Assembly: GCF_022682495.2 (NCBI RefSeq)
Contig: NC_071392.1
Span: forward strand, 85,142,797-85,206,796
Origin: Desmodus rotundus
Lineage: Eukaryota; Chordata; Mammalia; Chiroptera; Phyllostomidae
Length of the DNA stretch: 64,000 nucleotides
Direction: 5' to 3'
A program made the translations under genes and the position numbers. The notes beneath the pieces are model-generated. The model made no database searches, was not told where the DNA came from, and was given only the letters and a program-made list of their open reading frames with translations. Positions 43,624-54,642 of the stretch are shown here, in pieces. Numbering within the stretch: the first letter of the stretch is position 1; each line of letters opens with the position of its first letter.

Positions 43624-44092
43624 ATGGCCAGTTCTGTGCTACCTGATTCCTCCAGCAGCTCCGGGCTCCTCTCCTGTGCGGCCCTGTATCTCCTGGAGTC
43701 AGGTGAGTATCAGCTCAGGTGGGATCTCTCTAACCCAGCGTTCTTGATTGTTGCGGGAGTGTCCACCTGCCTCCTGGACTGGTCCAAGCTCTGTCTCTTT
43801 CCTCCACAGGGTCAGTGTCTGCTGGAGTCACCCAGTCCCCAAGACACCTCATCAAAGGCTGGTGGGCATGCCATTCTGAAATGCTACCCCACCTCCGGAG
43901 ACAAGAGTGGGCACTCCCACCAGCAGGCTCAGGGGCAGGAATGCAGGTTTCTCATTCAGTATTAGGAACAGCAGGAGTACAGGAAAGGAACCTGCCAGTT
44001 ACTTCAAAGGAAAACAGCTCAGTGATTACAGCTCTGATCTGACCATGGACGCCCTGCAGTGGGGAGACTCAGCCATGTACCTCTGTGCTGGC
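43624..44092 (+). pseudogene. TRBV13: TRBV13 pseudogene (copy 2)
   Basis: Leader exon 43624-43702 (79 nt, MASSVLPDSSSSSGLLSC...), V exon from 43810. FR1 begins SAGVTQSPRHLIKG. A 2-nt deletion then shifts the frame (GGCTGGTGGGCATGCC), the Trp41 codon is lost (GGGCACTCCCACC), and TAG occurs at 43963-43965 in CDR2. A further deletion follows in FR3. The CDR3 start reads CAGSS, and the heptamer position has degenerated to TGCAATG-like text. It is nearly identical to the pseudogene at 60057. Confidence 0.9.
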
Positions 44093-44252
44093 AGCTCCAT
44101 TGCAATGGGGCACCGTCACCCCTTCATGCGCACACACCCTCATATCTCTCTCTCCGTGCAGCTCCCACACTCTAAAGCAGCCCTTCTTTGCTCATCATTC
44201 CCCTGTAAAGACATAGTTCTGGGATCAGCTGTCCTTTGGGAAGAGAGAACAA

Positions 44253-44471
44253 AGCCCTGCCTGTGGTGTCTCAGTTGGCTGAGCACTGAAGTATAAACAA
44301 AGGATCGCTGGTTGGATTCCCAGTCAGGGCACATGTCTGGGTTGCAGATTTGGATCCCTGTTGGGGCACATATGAGAGGCAACTGATGGATATCTCTCTC
44401 TCACATTGATGTTTCTCTCCCTCTCTTTCTCATTCCCTCTCATCTCTCTACATATAAATAAATGAAATAAT
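44253..44471 (+). mobile_element. Ves-type SINE
   Basis: Starts GCCCTGCCTGTGGTGTCTCA, has GGTTGGATTCCCAGTCAGGG, and ends in a CT-rich tract and ATAAATAAATG tail. It is duplicated at 60689. Confidence 0.85.
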
Positions 44472-46880
44472 TAAACGATGAGGATTCCGAGAGCCAGCTC
44501 AGTGCTCCAAGGCTCAGACCAAACTTCATGGACACACACAGTTTTTGTAGCACTGTGAGGCAGGGCCCAAGACACAGCTCCGTGTCTGTGTAGGGAACGT
44601 GCCTGCTCCTCAGCAGTTGTCCGCTTCTGGAGTATTGGCAATCCTTCGCATCCTTCTCCTGTGCATCCTTCTCTAAGCCACCCTGTCACACTGGAGGCTC
44701 TCTGCCACATCTTGTCACACGTTGCTTCCTGTTGGAAGTGAAGGTCTTCACCACTTTTGCGCCCAAGGACTGAGAATCGCCATAGTGATGACAGGAAAGC
44801 TTCATTTCCTCTGCCAGGCTGAAGGAGCCCACACTCTCTTTTGTGTTCATTTTCCCTCCACTCCATCCTGAGTGTCAGACAGCAGCGTCCCCCCACGACC
44901 TCTCGGTTTCATCTCGACCCCACAGGTGAATCCTTGCTAGAGATGAGGGTTTTTGTCGGTGTCCTCAATTTTTGACTTGAGGTAATTTGCTGACTTCTTT
45001 AACTCAATATGTCATGTTATTTTCTCGAATATGTGCTTTATTCTTTTTTATGTATTTTCTGTGTTATGTAGGCATACATTACTTGTTATAAATATAAATA
45101 ATTGACCCCCTGTCTGTGGGGGCAGCTGCAGATGGCTGGCACATCTCCAGCCACGGGCAGCAGGGATAGGCCTTCGGATCGTGGGTCCGGGAGTCCTGAG
45201 AGGTAACCCATGGCTCCGAGGCTGGGAATGGGTGTCACAGACTCAGTCGTGATCAAGTGCCCTGAGCCTCGCATAGCAGGTAAGAACAGTGGCAGTCCCT
45301 CCAAACACACCTGAAAGCTGTGGTAGCCATGACACCAAATCTGTTTACCCAGAGAATGAGAGGCCTTGGAAGGGACATTTCCTGGTCTTGCTTGAACTGT
45401 GCTCAGGGCCCTGTGCCCCCTGGGAGTGAGAAAGGCCTGGGCTCCCAGGGCAGCTCCTTATCATTGTGAAGCCATCAGGGACCCCTTCCCGGACCATATC
45501 TCCATTTATGGCACCGCCCAGCACCTGACCCTGGCTGACTCTGTGTCCTTAGGATCCTATCTTGTGCCAGTGTTTGCTTATCCCCCACAACGCCGCTGCG
45601 TTACCCAGACCCCACTCCGTGCTCACAGACCAGACGCACATTGTACAGGCGGTTCCTCTCACGTGAATGCGCTTTGTGTGCTCAGTTCCAGCGTCCACAG
45701 TTCCCCATTAGGCATCTTGTCTCCATCACTGCTGACAAACCGTATGTCTTATATTTTACTTGTATTTCAATTTTATTTTTATTCACACACATTTGACTCC
45801 ATCTAGGAGGTAACATCATTATCTCCCCAGTCTCTTGCTGAGCTCTTGAAGATAACATGAAATGCCTGTTTGCTTTTTTGGAGTATGTTTATTTTTAGCA
45901 ATGGAAATAAAAGAAACTCTTTATACTTGAACTTATGTCTTTTCCTTCTTGCTTTGGACTAGATATTATTTCCTTCCATTCCCTTCTCTCCCTCTGCCTT
46001 TCAGAAGATGGCTTTAAGGAAGAAGTTCCCACTCTACAGCTGCATATCATGGGATAGTGGTTAAGGAGAATAGGGGTGGGATACTAAGCACGGTATCTGA
46101 AAGAAATAGGGTCACATGGGAATTAATGTTGAGATTAGGGTTAAGGATGTTGAGATACTCTGTAAAGGATAGTGCTTCTGGAATCTTCTGCCTGTAGATC
46201 AGGCAGACATTCCCAGCATCCCTTGGGCTCTGGCAGAAGACACAGTAATGAAATGTCAGTTACTGGCCAGCAGATGGCACTGTGAAGCCATTGAGCTGGA
46301 AGGGGCTCTGGGGAGAGTCTGGGAGAGCAGGAAAGGGTTAAGAAGACTTAGGCAGGGATCCAACAGTGGGCAGATGTTGAGGCAGGTTTCAGTTGTCGCC
46401 AGTGTATGTACCTACAACTATGGAATGGGTGGGAGGTCCCACTAAACGTTAAAGGACCCACACTGAAGATTTGGGCAAGGCAGCCATGCTGGCAGGGACA
46501 GGTGCAGATGGGGAATTAACTGTCCCTGAAGACTGTGGGAAACCAGCGGTGTCCCAGGAGAGGACAGTGAAGGGACCTCTGGCACACATGGCTGTAGGGG
46601 GGAGCAGATGCAGTCACTGAGGTGTCCTGGGACACGTGGAGCTGGCACGGGGTCCTCCTGCCCAGGAGCAGGGGACATGGCTGCACCTCAGGAGGCACCA
46701 AGCAGGCATCTCCCTGAGACTGCAGGGGGAGGATGGAAGTAGGGTGAGCAGCAAAGGCTGGTAATCAATTCAGTCAGGGGAAGGCAGGGACAATATTGTG
46801 GGGACATGGGGACAGGCAACTCTTAGCCATGGGGCTGTGCCAGACACGGACTGATGCATAGAATCTTGAACCTGGGTCCC
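44472..46880. other. Intergenic, cassette B/C boundary
   Basis: No V segment was recognised. 45730-46250 is the Z block shared with 37670 and 62150. The antisense ORF at 44471-44896 and the sense ORF at 45399-45806 are conserved at 60906 and 61834 only because the whole block is a recent duplicate. Confidence 0.55.
46267..46281 (+). promoter_or_regulatory. CTCF-type motif, cassette C start
   Basis: CCAGCAGATGGCACT, 15 of 15 to the CTCF core, 789 nt upstream of the TRBV5/9 ATG. Confidence 0.65.
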
Positions 46881-46947
46881 ACCAAGCATATATAGCAGCA
46901 GGGGTCAGCTCCCAAGAAGAGTCCCATCAGAGCAGCAACATCAGAGC

Positions 46948-46957
46948 AGTGACATCA
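46948..46957. promoter_or_regulatory. V-beta decamer, TRBV5/9-like copy 3
   Basis: AGTGACATCA, a full match, 99 nt before the ATG. The promoter CTCF-like site seen in copy 2 is weaker here (GCAGCAGGGGTCAGC at 46895, 13 of 15). Confidence 0.75.
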
Positions 46958-47055
46958 TAGCAAATTCTCCTATCAGGGCACGGGGAGTTCAGAACTTTAG
47001 ACTGCTCCCCCCAGGAGACCCCACCCTGACCTGGGAGAGGTATTGGGAAGCGGCC

Positions 47056-47531
47056 ATGGGCCCCAGGCTCCTCTGCTGTGTGGTCCTTTGTCTACTGGGA
47101 GCAGGTGAGCCCCGAACACTGTATGTAAGTCTGGACACACAGTCACCTCCCTGACATACAAGCCTGGGGTGATGGCTGCGGTGGAAAGCTCCCTGTGCTC
47201 TGCTCCCGACTTCTTTCTGTCTCCTCCCTACAGGCCCAGTGGACTCTGGAGTCACACAGACCCCCAAACACGTGACCAAAGCAAGAAAACAGCAAGTGAC
47301 GCTGACATGTTCCTATATCTCTGGACACTTCTCTGTGTATTGGTACAAACAGCTCCACGGTACCGGTCCCGATTTCCTTATTGCGTATTACAACGGGCGA
47401 GAGCTAGAGAAAGGGAACCTGCCCGATCGGTTCTCATTGAAGCAATTTGGTGACCGCCACCTCTCTGAGCTGACTGTGAACTCACTGGAGCTGAACGACT
47501 CGGCCATCTATCTCTGTGCCAGCAGCCTTGA
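47056..47531 (+). CDS. TRBV5/9: T-cell receptor beta variable segment, TRBV5/TRBV9-like (copy 3)
   Basis: Leader exon 47056-47104 (MGPRLLCCVVLCLLGA), V exon 47234-47531 after a CCCTACAG acceptor. The frame is intact, with Cys23 in LTCSYISGH, Trp41 in SVYWYKQ and Cys104 in SAIYLCASSL. CDR2-region text IAYYNGRELEKGN is the most TRBV9-like of the family. It also differs from copies 1 and 2 in FR2 (LHGTGPD) and FR3 (SLKQFGDRH, LTVNSLELND). It looks functional and opens cassette C. Confidence 0.9.
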
Positions 47532-47570
47532 CACAGCCCTGCAGGACCCGCAGCCGCCTGCACAAAAACA
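47532..47570 (+). other. 23-RSS of TRBV5/9-like copy 3
   Basis: Heptamer CACAGCC, 23-nt spacer, nonamer ACAAAAACA (47562-47570). Confidence 0.9.
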
Positions 47571-48962
47571 CTCTGCCCCACTCAGGAAGTGACAGCTGCC
47601 AGCCAGACAGGCTCAGAGCTAGGAGCGCATCCCACCTTTCCCAGGCACTGTTCTGCTGCTTACAGATGGGGTGGGATTTGATGCTCACAGACTCCATGCA
47701 GCTTCAGTATCATTGTCCTGATGATACACATGATGGGCAGTAATGTTCCTGGGTCTCAGTTCCATACCCCGAGGAGCAAGACATCACTCAAGTCTGCTCC
47801 TCACACCTGTGGATCTGTCACCCTGCACCTCTCCCAGCACCGTGCCCACATTGGCTTCCCTTGTCCAGGTTTAGATTAACAGGCATGGGGGGATCACACA
47901 GCATCGGGGATTGTCCACCTTTCCCTGACAGCTTCAAGGAACATTTCACTTCAAGGCAACAAATATTCATGATCCTTCATGATGACAACAAAGAAAGGCA
48001 CAATTTCCTGCACTGTGGCTGTCACCTGGAGCTGTCCAGAGCCCTGAAGCAAGTTCAGGGTCCTGCAAAGCATGGGACTGTGAGTAGATTAGGTAGAAGT
48101 GTTTAAAGACCCATTACGTTTTTATTAACTTCCACAATCCTTCTCAAGGAGATATTCCCCATGGAACAATGTCTCAGTTTAATATGGCACTTTTCTCTCT
48201 CATGCTGGAGGCAAGCGCCTGTCCCCACGTCTGTCACATAGCTGGAACCCTAGGGGGCAGCAGGCCACCTAGAGCGCTGAGCACCACCCAGGTAGGTGCT
48301 CAGGTAGGTTCTGTCCTAGGCTGCATGTGCTGACCATGGCCTCACCATGAACATGGGAAGCACATTGTCAGGTGACTCTGAAGGTGTTCTGGGGCATTTG
48401 GCAGGAGTCTCGTCTTTTGAGGAATGGACAGAAAACAGAGCCAACATCCTCATGGGCTGACCAGCCTGCCCCTGAGGTTTGGCCACCAGAACCAGGAGGG
48501 TCACTGTGGGAGGAGGGACAGTGAGGGGCTGCTGGTTGACCAGCAAAGCAGAAAAGGAGGCTGAGGGATGACTTGGGACCCAGGAGTCCTAAAGGCACCA
48601 GAAAGCCATCAGGCTTTTCCCTCAGATGGGAGAGCACAGGGACAGGTACACACAGCAGACAGGGTGTCATGGAGACCTGCAGACAGGGCGAGCACCCGAG
48701 GTCACACCCTGTGCGCACAGAGGGCAGGAATGATGGCAGGACTCCAGTCAGCTCAGTCACAGCACTCCTCTCACTCTGAGCTATGCACCTGCACTTTGCT
48801 TTCTGATCTGATGCTCTGGGAGGTGGCGTGTCCCCTTGTGATGAGTGGGCTCTGGGCCCAGGCAGTGAGAGTGAGAGTGTCACCTCATAGACTCCCTGGG
48901 AGCCCTGTTCCTGTCCAGCCACCCACAGACCAGCAGGACCCTGCATTGTCCTGGCTCCTGCC
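47571..48962. other. Intergenic, cassette C TRBV5/9 to TRBV6
   Basis: Homologous to 39566-40959. No gene was recognised. A 13-of-15 CTCF-like core (ACCCTAGGGGGCAGC) lies at 48247-48261. The long antisense ORF at 48368-48946 has no recognisable domain. Confidence 0.55.
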
Positions 48963-49404
48963 CTGAGAGGTGGCCTCCTGTGCTGGGTGTCCTTGTGTCT
49001 CCTCCCTGTAGGTGGGCCTGGGCTGGCCCTTCTGTGGGGAGAGGTCCAAGGCCCAGCACCCAGCCGCTCCCTGGTATACGCATCATCTGTTCCCCTGTCT
49101 TCCCCGCAAGTCTAGGGCGTGCCGGTGTCACTCAGACCCCAACATTCCAGGTCCTGACCACAGGACAGATGGTGACATTGAGGTGTGCCCAGGAGTTGAA
49201 CCACAACGCTATGTACTGGTACAGAAAGGACCTGGGTCACGGTCTGAGGCTGATCCATTGCTCAGGGGGTGCTGGGGTCACCAACAAAGGAGAGGTCCAT
49301 GATGGGTACAGTGTCTCTAGATCAAAAAGAGAAGACTTCCTTCTCATGCTTGGGGCCACCACCCCCTCTCAGACATCTGTGTACTTCTGCACCAGCAGTG
49401 AATC
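48963..49404 (+). pseudogene. TRBV6: TRBV6 pseudogene (copy 3), V exon open
   Basis: Leader exon 48963-49011 begins with CTG in place of ATG. The V exon would start at 49110, but the acceptor reads CCGCAAGTC where copies 1 and 2 have CCGCAGGTC, so the AG is lost. Splicing one base later would give an immediate TAG. Yet the V exon itself is fully open: [33 protein letters not shown], a full FR3 with GYSVSRSK, and [10 protein letters not shown] (Cys104 at 49388-49390). It is the best preserved TRBV6 copy, but start and splice defects make ordinary expression unlikely. Confidence 0.85.
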
Positions 49405-49443
49405 CACAGAGCTGCTGGGCCACCTCCTGTCTGCACGGAAAGG
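49405..49443 (+). other. 23-RSS of TRBV6 pseudogene copy 3
   Basis: Heptamer CACAGAG, 23-nt spacer, nonamer ACGGAAAGG (49435-49443). Confidence 0.8.
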
Positions 49444-50397
49444 CTGGGGGTGGCCCAGCACCTGGACTCAGGGGGCCCTGTGCAGACATCTACACCTTGG
49501 AGCCCCGAGTGGCCCCCACCTGCAGGGTGACCCTCTGTGTATGCTGGGGTCGCCCTCTAGGGCAGTGTCTGCCTGGCTGGGACCAAACCCTGGGCCTGAG
49601 ACACACAGGTGTCCACCTATGCTGGCTGTCTGTCTGTCCTCTGCAGCTGCTCCATTAGCTGCGATGGTGCTTCCCCAGCTCTGGCTTTTCTTGTCACGAG
49701 CCTGAGTCAGGGCCTGTCAGGTGGGCAGTCATCAGTAATCAGATGCACCCCTGCCCACGTTGGATCACACACAGGTGTCCTGCAGGCCAATGACGTTGGG
49801 TCTTCTTCTGGAAAGAAGCTATGGGAAACTTTTTAATGCACGGGGACTTAGAATGACAAAGGGCTTTCCTTGGGCTGTGCAGACATAATAGTACATGGAA
49901 GTAAATGAGCACAGAGAGGACACTCAGTCATGAGACACAGAAGGAACAGGAGCTTCCTACTGAGATGTTCCCAGGGCATCGCTCCATCTGTGTGTCTCTG
50001 AGTACATCAGTGCATCCAGGGCAAAGCCGAGTCAAGCCTGACACCAGCCCTCGCCTTACAAAGGGACGAGGTTGAGCAAGTGTGACGGGAGAGTGGAGGG
50101 GATGGTGACAGAACAGGGTGCTTCCAGGAGACCCCGAATTGCAGAGAAGACAATGATTCTCCCTTCTGTGTGGGGTATGGATGATGCTACGGACATGTCC
50201 TCGTGAAAACGCCAGCCAACCAGATGACAGGTGAATGAGACTCAGTGTCAGAACCCTGCATCCAGACAGCGTGGATCCAAAGTGACAGCTGTTTCTGGAT
50301 TTTGTTCAAAAGGGAGCTTATAAGTATTTACACTAGTCACCCAAGTGTGCTCTCCTATACATCACATATCCCTGAGAGGGAGGGGACTGACAGAGCC
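49444..50397. other. Intergenic, TRBV6 to TRBV7 (cassette C)
   Basis: Shared TRBV7 5' flank. No gene was recognised. Confidence 0.55.
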
Positions 50398-50407
50398 AGT
50401 GATGTCC
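50398..50407. promoter_or_regulatory. Decamer-like site, TRBV7 copy 3
   Basis: AGTGATGTCC; the last base differs from the other TRBV7 copies (AGTGATGTCA). It is 103 nt before the ATG. Confidence 0.6.
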
Positions 50408-50509
50408 CTATGGGAACGGCCCTGAGTTGACAAGACATGTTCCCTCCTCCACTGCTCCTGCTCACAAGACCTGGCCTGGTGAACCTCCCAATCCTGTCCT
50501 GACCCTGCC

Positions 50510-50959
50510 ATGGACGCCCGGCTCCTCTGCTGGGCAACCCTCTGTCTCCTGGGGGCCGGTGAGTCCTCAGAAAATCAACTAGCTTCAGTGTGTGTGTGTG
50601 TGTGTGTGTTTGACAATTACAATTGTTTTCCTCATTCTATTGTTAACTTCTGTGTCCCCAGGTCACACAGAGACTGGAGTCTCTCAGTACCCGAGGCACA
50701 AGGTCACCAAGAGGGGACAGAATGTGACATTTCAGTGTGATCCTATTTCTGGGCACCCTGTTCTTTACTGGTACCAACAGATGCTAGGGCAAGGCCCAAA
50801 GTTTCTGATGTACTTTCAAAACAATGACCCCGTGGACACGTCCGGGATGCCTAACAATGGGTTCTCTGCTGTGAGATCTGAGAGCTCCTCCTCCACTCTG
50901 AGCATCCAGCCTGCAGAGCCGGGGGACTCGGCCGTGTACCTCTGTGCCAGCAGTGCAAC
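50510..50959 (+). CDS. TRBV7: T-cell receptor beta variable segment, TRBV7 subgroup (copy 3)
   Basis: Leader exon 50510-50558 ([16 protein letters not shown]), V exon 50662-50959. The frame is open with [29 protein letters not shown] (Cys23), LYWYQQ (Trp41) and [12 protein letters not shown] (Cys104 at 50943-50945). One oddity is that the FR3 start reads NNGFSAV: the normally invariant Arg (CGG in copies 1 and 4) is Gly (GGG, 50859-50861), which would remove the conserved FR3 salt bridge with the Asp of GDSA. The intron GT run is the longest of the four copies. The RSS is good. It is an open segment of uncertain function. Confidence 0.87.
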
Positions 50960-50998
50960 CACAGTGTGGCACCGTCACTGCCTCCCTGCTCACAAGCC
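50960..50998 (+). other. 23-RSS of TRBV7 copy 3
   Basis: Consensus heptamer CACAGTG, 23-nt spacer, nonamer TCACAAGCC (50990-50998), with one change from copies 1 and 4. Confidence 0.9.
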
Positions 50999-51321
50999 CA
51001 CGTGTGTGCAGCCATGCAGTGCTCTCTTTGGCCACATGCAGCCACCAGCCTTAAAAGTAAATAAATTAGGCTCCTTGTGAAAACCATCATGGAGTCATCA
51101 TTCATGAGCGTGGTCACGCACAATAATGCACATTTATGTCTGTCCACATAGAGTTTTCTTATTTTTCTTGACAATCCTGCAGTCATTCCATATTTAATTT
51201 CCTTCTTCTCTAGCCTACCTGTATTAGAATTTAAACGTAACTTGGTTTAATGAAAACCCTAGTTGAGAAGGTTTTAAAGGGAAGTAATTCAAACAAGAAC
51301 CAAATAATAGTTAGAGTGATC

Positions 51322-51825
51322 TCCGCTTTTTTGGGAGGGACATTTTCCAAGACCCAGTGGATGCCTGTACAGCTGATGGTATGAGGGAGCTCATGTGTCC
51401 CGTTCCCTAAGCATAATCACCCTTCAGTTTGGAGGAAGCACTTGACAGGATGTCCTTCGGAGATCTGGTTGCCGGCATCACTACCCTTGCATGTCATGGA
51501 CACTATAGTAAAATGAGGGTGACTGGACCTCAGCCCTGCCCAACCATGATGACAGTGAGTCTGATAACACACACAGCCAAGTGAGTAAGGGGCAGCCATA
51601 GTGCACAGGGTGGAGATGCTGGGCAAGGGAGTGATTTGCACCCTGCACCATCCGAGCAGGACAGTGTGAGATTTCAGCTAGCTACTCGGAATGACGCATA
51701 TTGAAAAGGGTTAAATTCTTTTTCTCTGGAAGTTGTCATTTAATATTTTGGGACTACAGTTGACCTTAGGAAACTGAATCTTTGGAGAGTGCAACTGCAG
51801 ATAAGGGGGGACTTCTGTGGGCACA
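51322..51825 (+). mobile_element. Tigger/MER6-like DNA transposon remnant
   Basis: Begins near TTTTCCAAGACCCAGTGGATG and ends with AACTGCAGATAAGGGGGGAC, which match the two ends of non-autonomous TcMar-Tigger elements. Internal text (CATTTAATATTTTGGGACTAC) also fits. No transposase ORF is present. Confidence 0.7.
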
Positions 51826-52069
51826 AGCGAAATGTGCGAGGACAACAGCAAGACCGGGAGCAGATAGTGGGTGCATATCTTAGCGTTGTGAGGTCTTCCT
51901 GATCTGAGTGCAGGGTAGAGACTGTGATAAAGCTGAGGTGTTAACTGCAAACTCCAGAACGGCACTGAAATAACAAACGGAGTTATATAGCTCACAGGCC
52001 GACAAACACAGAGATGGAATTATTATAAAAATGCCTAATTCATACACAAGAAAGCATGAAAGAAAGGTC

Positions 52070-53400
52070 AAGGAAACAAGGGACAGATATGATAATAGAA
52101 AGCAAAGAACAAAATGACAGACATGAAGGTAACCAGAACAATATGTACATCAAATGTAAATAGTCCAAATGCCCAAATTCAAAAGTATCCATTGTGGTAC
52201 TGAATAAAAGAGAAAGAAAGCAGACGCATGCCACCTACCGCAGCTGCACACACTAGAAACATAAAGACTCACAGGTGGAAAGCAACAGATATCCCATGCT
52301 ACCACTAAGCAGATGAAAGCTGGAGCCGCGATGTTAATGTCAGACAAAGCAAATCTCAGTCAAAGACTATCATCTGAGACAACAAAGGTCATATTCTAAT
52401 GATAAAAGTGCTAATTGATCAAGAAGACAAAACAATCAGAAATATGTATGCATCTAAAAACAGAGCTTCGAAATACTGAAGCCAAAAAGGCAAGAAGAGA
52501 CAAATTCACAATTACAGTCAGATGTTTCGACGCCTGTCACTCATTGATTGAACAACTTGACCCCCCCCCAAAAAAAAATTAGTGAGGATCCAGAAGACAT
52601 AGAGAACATTATCGATCACCTTGACCTTGTGGACATTTACAGGATAGTTCGCCCAACAGCAGCAGAATGCACCTTCTTACCAAAGACTCACAGATTATGT
52701 AACAGGATAAACTATGGACTTTGGCCATAAAATAAGTAACAATACATTTAAAAGAATTCAAATCACACAAACCATGTTCCTGAACCCAGAGGAGCTGAAT
52801 TAGAAATCAATGACCGAAAGAGCTCTAGGAAAATCCCAAATATTAGAAACTAAATAACAATCTTCTAAATAACCCACAGAGCAAAGAAGAAATCAAAAGT
52901 AAATTTAAAGGAATTTTAACTAGTAGAAATGAAAATAAAACTTATAAAAAGTGATAGGATGCTACTAGAGGACTCCTTAGTGGGAATGTGAAAATCGGGG
53001 AATAATTCCCTACTCATCCTGAGCCCCCACTATGATACCCAAATCAAACAAAGGTATTACCAAAACAAAACAAAACAAGAAAACCAAAGAAATATCCCTA
53101 CAGACAATATCCCTCATGAACACAGATTAATAAGCCTTTAGAATCCCAGCGTATCAAGCGCAGCAGTGAAAAAGCAGAACTGACCATGACCCAGGGGGTC
53201 TCTCTCAGCATTATGTAGTCATGACTGTTGACATTTAAAACCACCTCCAGGAAGTTTCACATCTCAAACACGAAAATGTAAAAAAATCATATGACGATCT
53301 CTATAGGTGCTTAAAAACATGTGATACATTCCAACATCTGTTCCTGATAAAAACTCTTCTTAAATTAGCAGTAAGAGGAGACACCCTTCCCCAATCCAGG
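52070..53400 (+). mobile_element. Decayed LINE-1 ORF2 fragment
   Basis: Reading with frameshifts, 52310-52560 resembles the L1 endonuclease region (KAGAAMLMSDKANL-type text, then NMYAS..NRASKY like NIYAPNxxAPK). 53080-53350 resembles the reverse-transcriptase region (ATATCCCTCATGAACACAGA, CATATGACGATCTCTATAGG, AACATCTGTTCCTGATAAAA). Many stops make it non-functional. Confidence 0.7.
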
Positions 53401-54627
53401 GCATCTGTGAAAAATCTAGGGTTAGTAACATTTCTGAAGGTAGACTGTGGTAAGATAAAGATGCACAGGCATCCCCAGATCCAACACTAAAGGTAGCACG
53501 AAAGGGGGGATAGTCATTTCTACAATAGTGCTGGAAACCCCTTATCCATAGGGAAAAATAATGAGTCTCAATCCCTACCTCACTCCAGGAAGCGCAGTGG
53601 GCCAAACCTGGCCTCTCCCGGCCCTTCTAGGGCCCAGAAGCTACCAAGACTGTCTACATTTTTGACTGGTTGACGAAAATAAAAGGAATAATATGTTGCG
53701 ACATAGGAACATTATAGGGAACTCTGATTTCCACGCCCACACACGAAGTTTATGGGAACACGGCCCCCCTCCATCAGGTACACACTGTCTCCGGCTGCCT
53801 TGACGAGCCGGTGGCAGAGCTGAGTGTCTGGGACAGAAAACCAAACTATTTACCTGACTCTTTACAGAAAGAGTTGGCTGACTGAGCCATAAACAAAGTG
53901 ACTGTGAGACGGGTCAGCATTCACAACGATCTAAAAGCTTCTGAAAGGAAGTACAGCACCTTCCTTCCTGATGTTCGGTTAGGCAAACATTTCTTAGACA
54001 AAAAGTATTCTGATCTCTAAAAGCACATGTTTCTTTTATAAAATTTTAAAATCATATTCATTAAAAGATATTAAAATATATATGTACATATGTGAAAGTA
54101 CATATACACACAATATATATACTCGTATATTTGAAAAAGGACATGTATGCAAAATATGGAAAATTCTTAGAAATCAATAACGCAGAGAGAGAAGTAATTC
54201 AGAAAGAGCGAAGGAGTTGAGCAGAGTGATTCCCCAGAAAAGAAAATATATAAGTAGGTAGTACTTTCTTCATAGAGGTTTTCTTTCAGCTGCTGAGGAG
54301 ATTTCTTGGCTGACGGGAGTCCACCATGGGTCCTCCCCAGGAATCACTGGGTAAAGAGAGAGCTTTGCTCAGGTCCTGCCACCCCTGCCCTGGGCAGCTG
54401 CATGCATGGCGACCTCTTTCCTACAACACTCATTGATGAGATTTACAATTTTTATTCCCCTTTTGGAAAAAGGCAGCATGCCTCCCTCACCACCACAGGC
54501 AAAGAGTGAGCCTGAGAAAGGTACACAGGAAATCAGCAGGAGCTGTGCAGAGTCCTGGGGGTTCTCCCTTGACTCACTTAGAACCTGGCCAGCTCTGGCA
54601 GTGTCAATAGCGCTGCTGCACAAGTGG

Positions 54628-54642
54628 CCACTTGATGGCGCT
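54628..54642 (+). promoter_or_regulatory. CTCF-type motif displaced from TRBV7 copy 3
   Basis: CCACTTGATGGCGCT, 14 of 15 to the CTCF core, in the TRBV7-type 3' flank. In copies 1 and 4 the site is 76 nt from the RSS nonamer; here the insertion puts it about 3.6 kb away. Confidence 0.6.

Larger units (their letters stand above)
43560..46900. repeat. Recent segmental duplicate, copy 1 (partner 60000-63330)
   Basis: TRBV13 pseudogene, Ves SINE, the following non-coding block and the start of the TRBV5/9 flank are nearly identical to 60000-63330 at a constant offset of about 16435, including the same SINE insertion. Only scattered single-base differences are visible. Confidence 0.85.
51000..54596. 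mobile_element. 3.6-kb transposon-rich insertion in the TRBV7 3' flank
   Basis: Homology to the 3' flanks of TRBV7 copies 1, 2 and 4 stops right after the RSS at about 51000 and resumes at about 54597 (GTGTCAATAGCGCTGCTG). The intervening AT-rich sequence contains a Tigger-type element, decayed L1 ORF2 and unassigned sequence. No host gene was recognised. Confidence 0.75.

Noticed and set aside
44471..44896. 141-residue antisense ORF, repeated at 60906
   Set aside because: It lies in a recently duplicated non-coding block with no domain, and the repeat explains the conservation.
48368..48946. Antisense 192-residue ORF between TRBV5/9 and TRBV6 in cassette C
   Set aside because: It is low-complexity and Pro/Ser/Leu rich, has no domain, and its frame is broken in the matching intervals of cassettes A and B.
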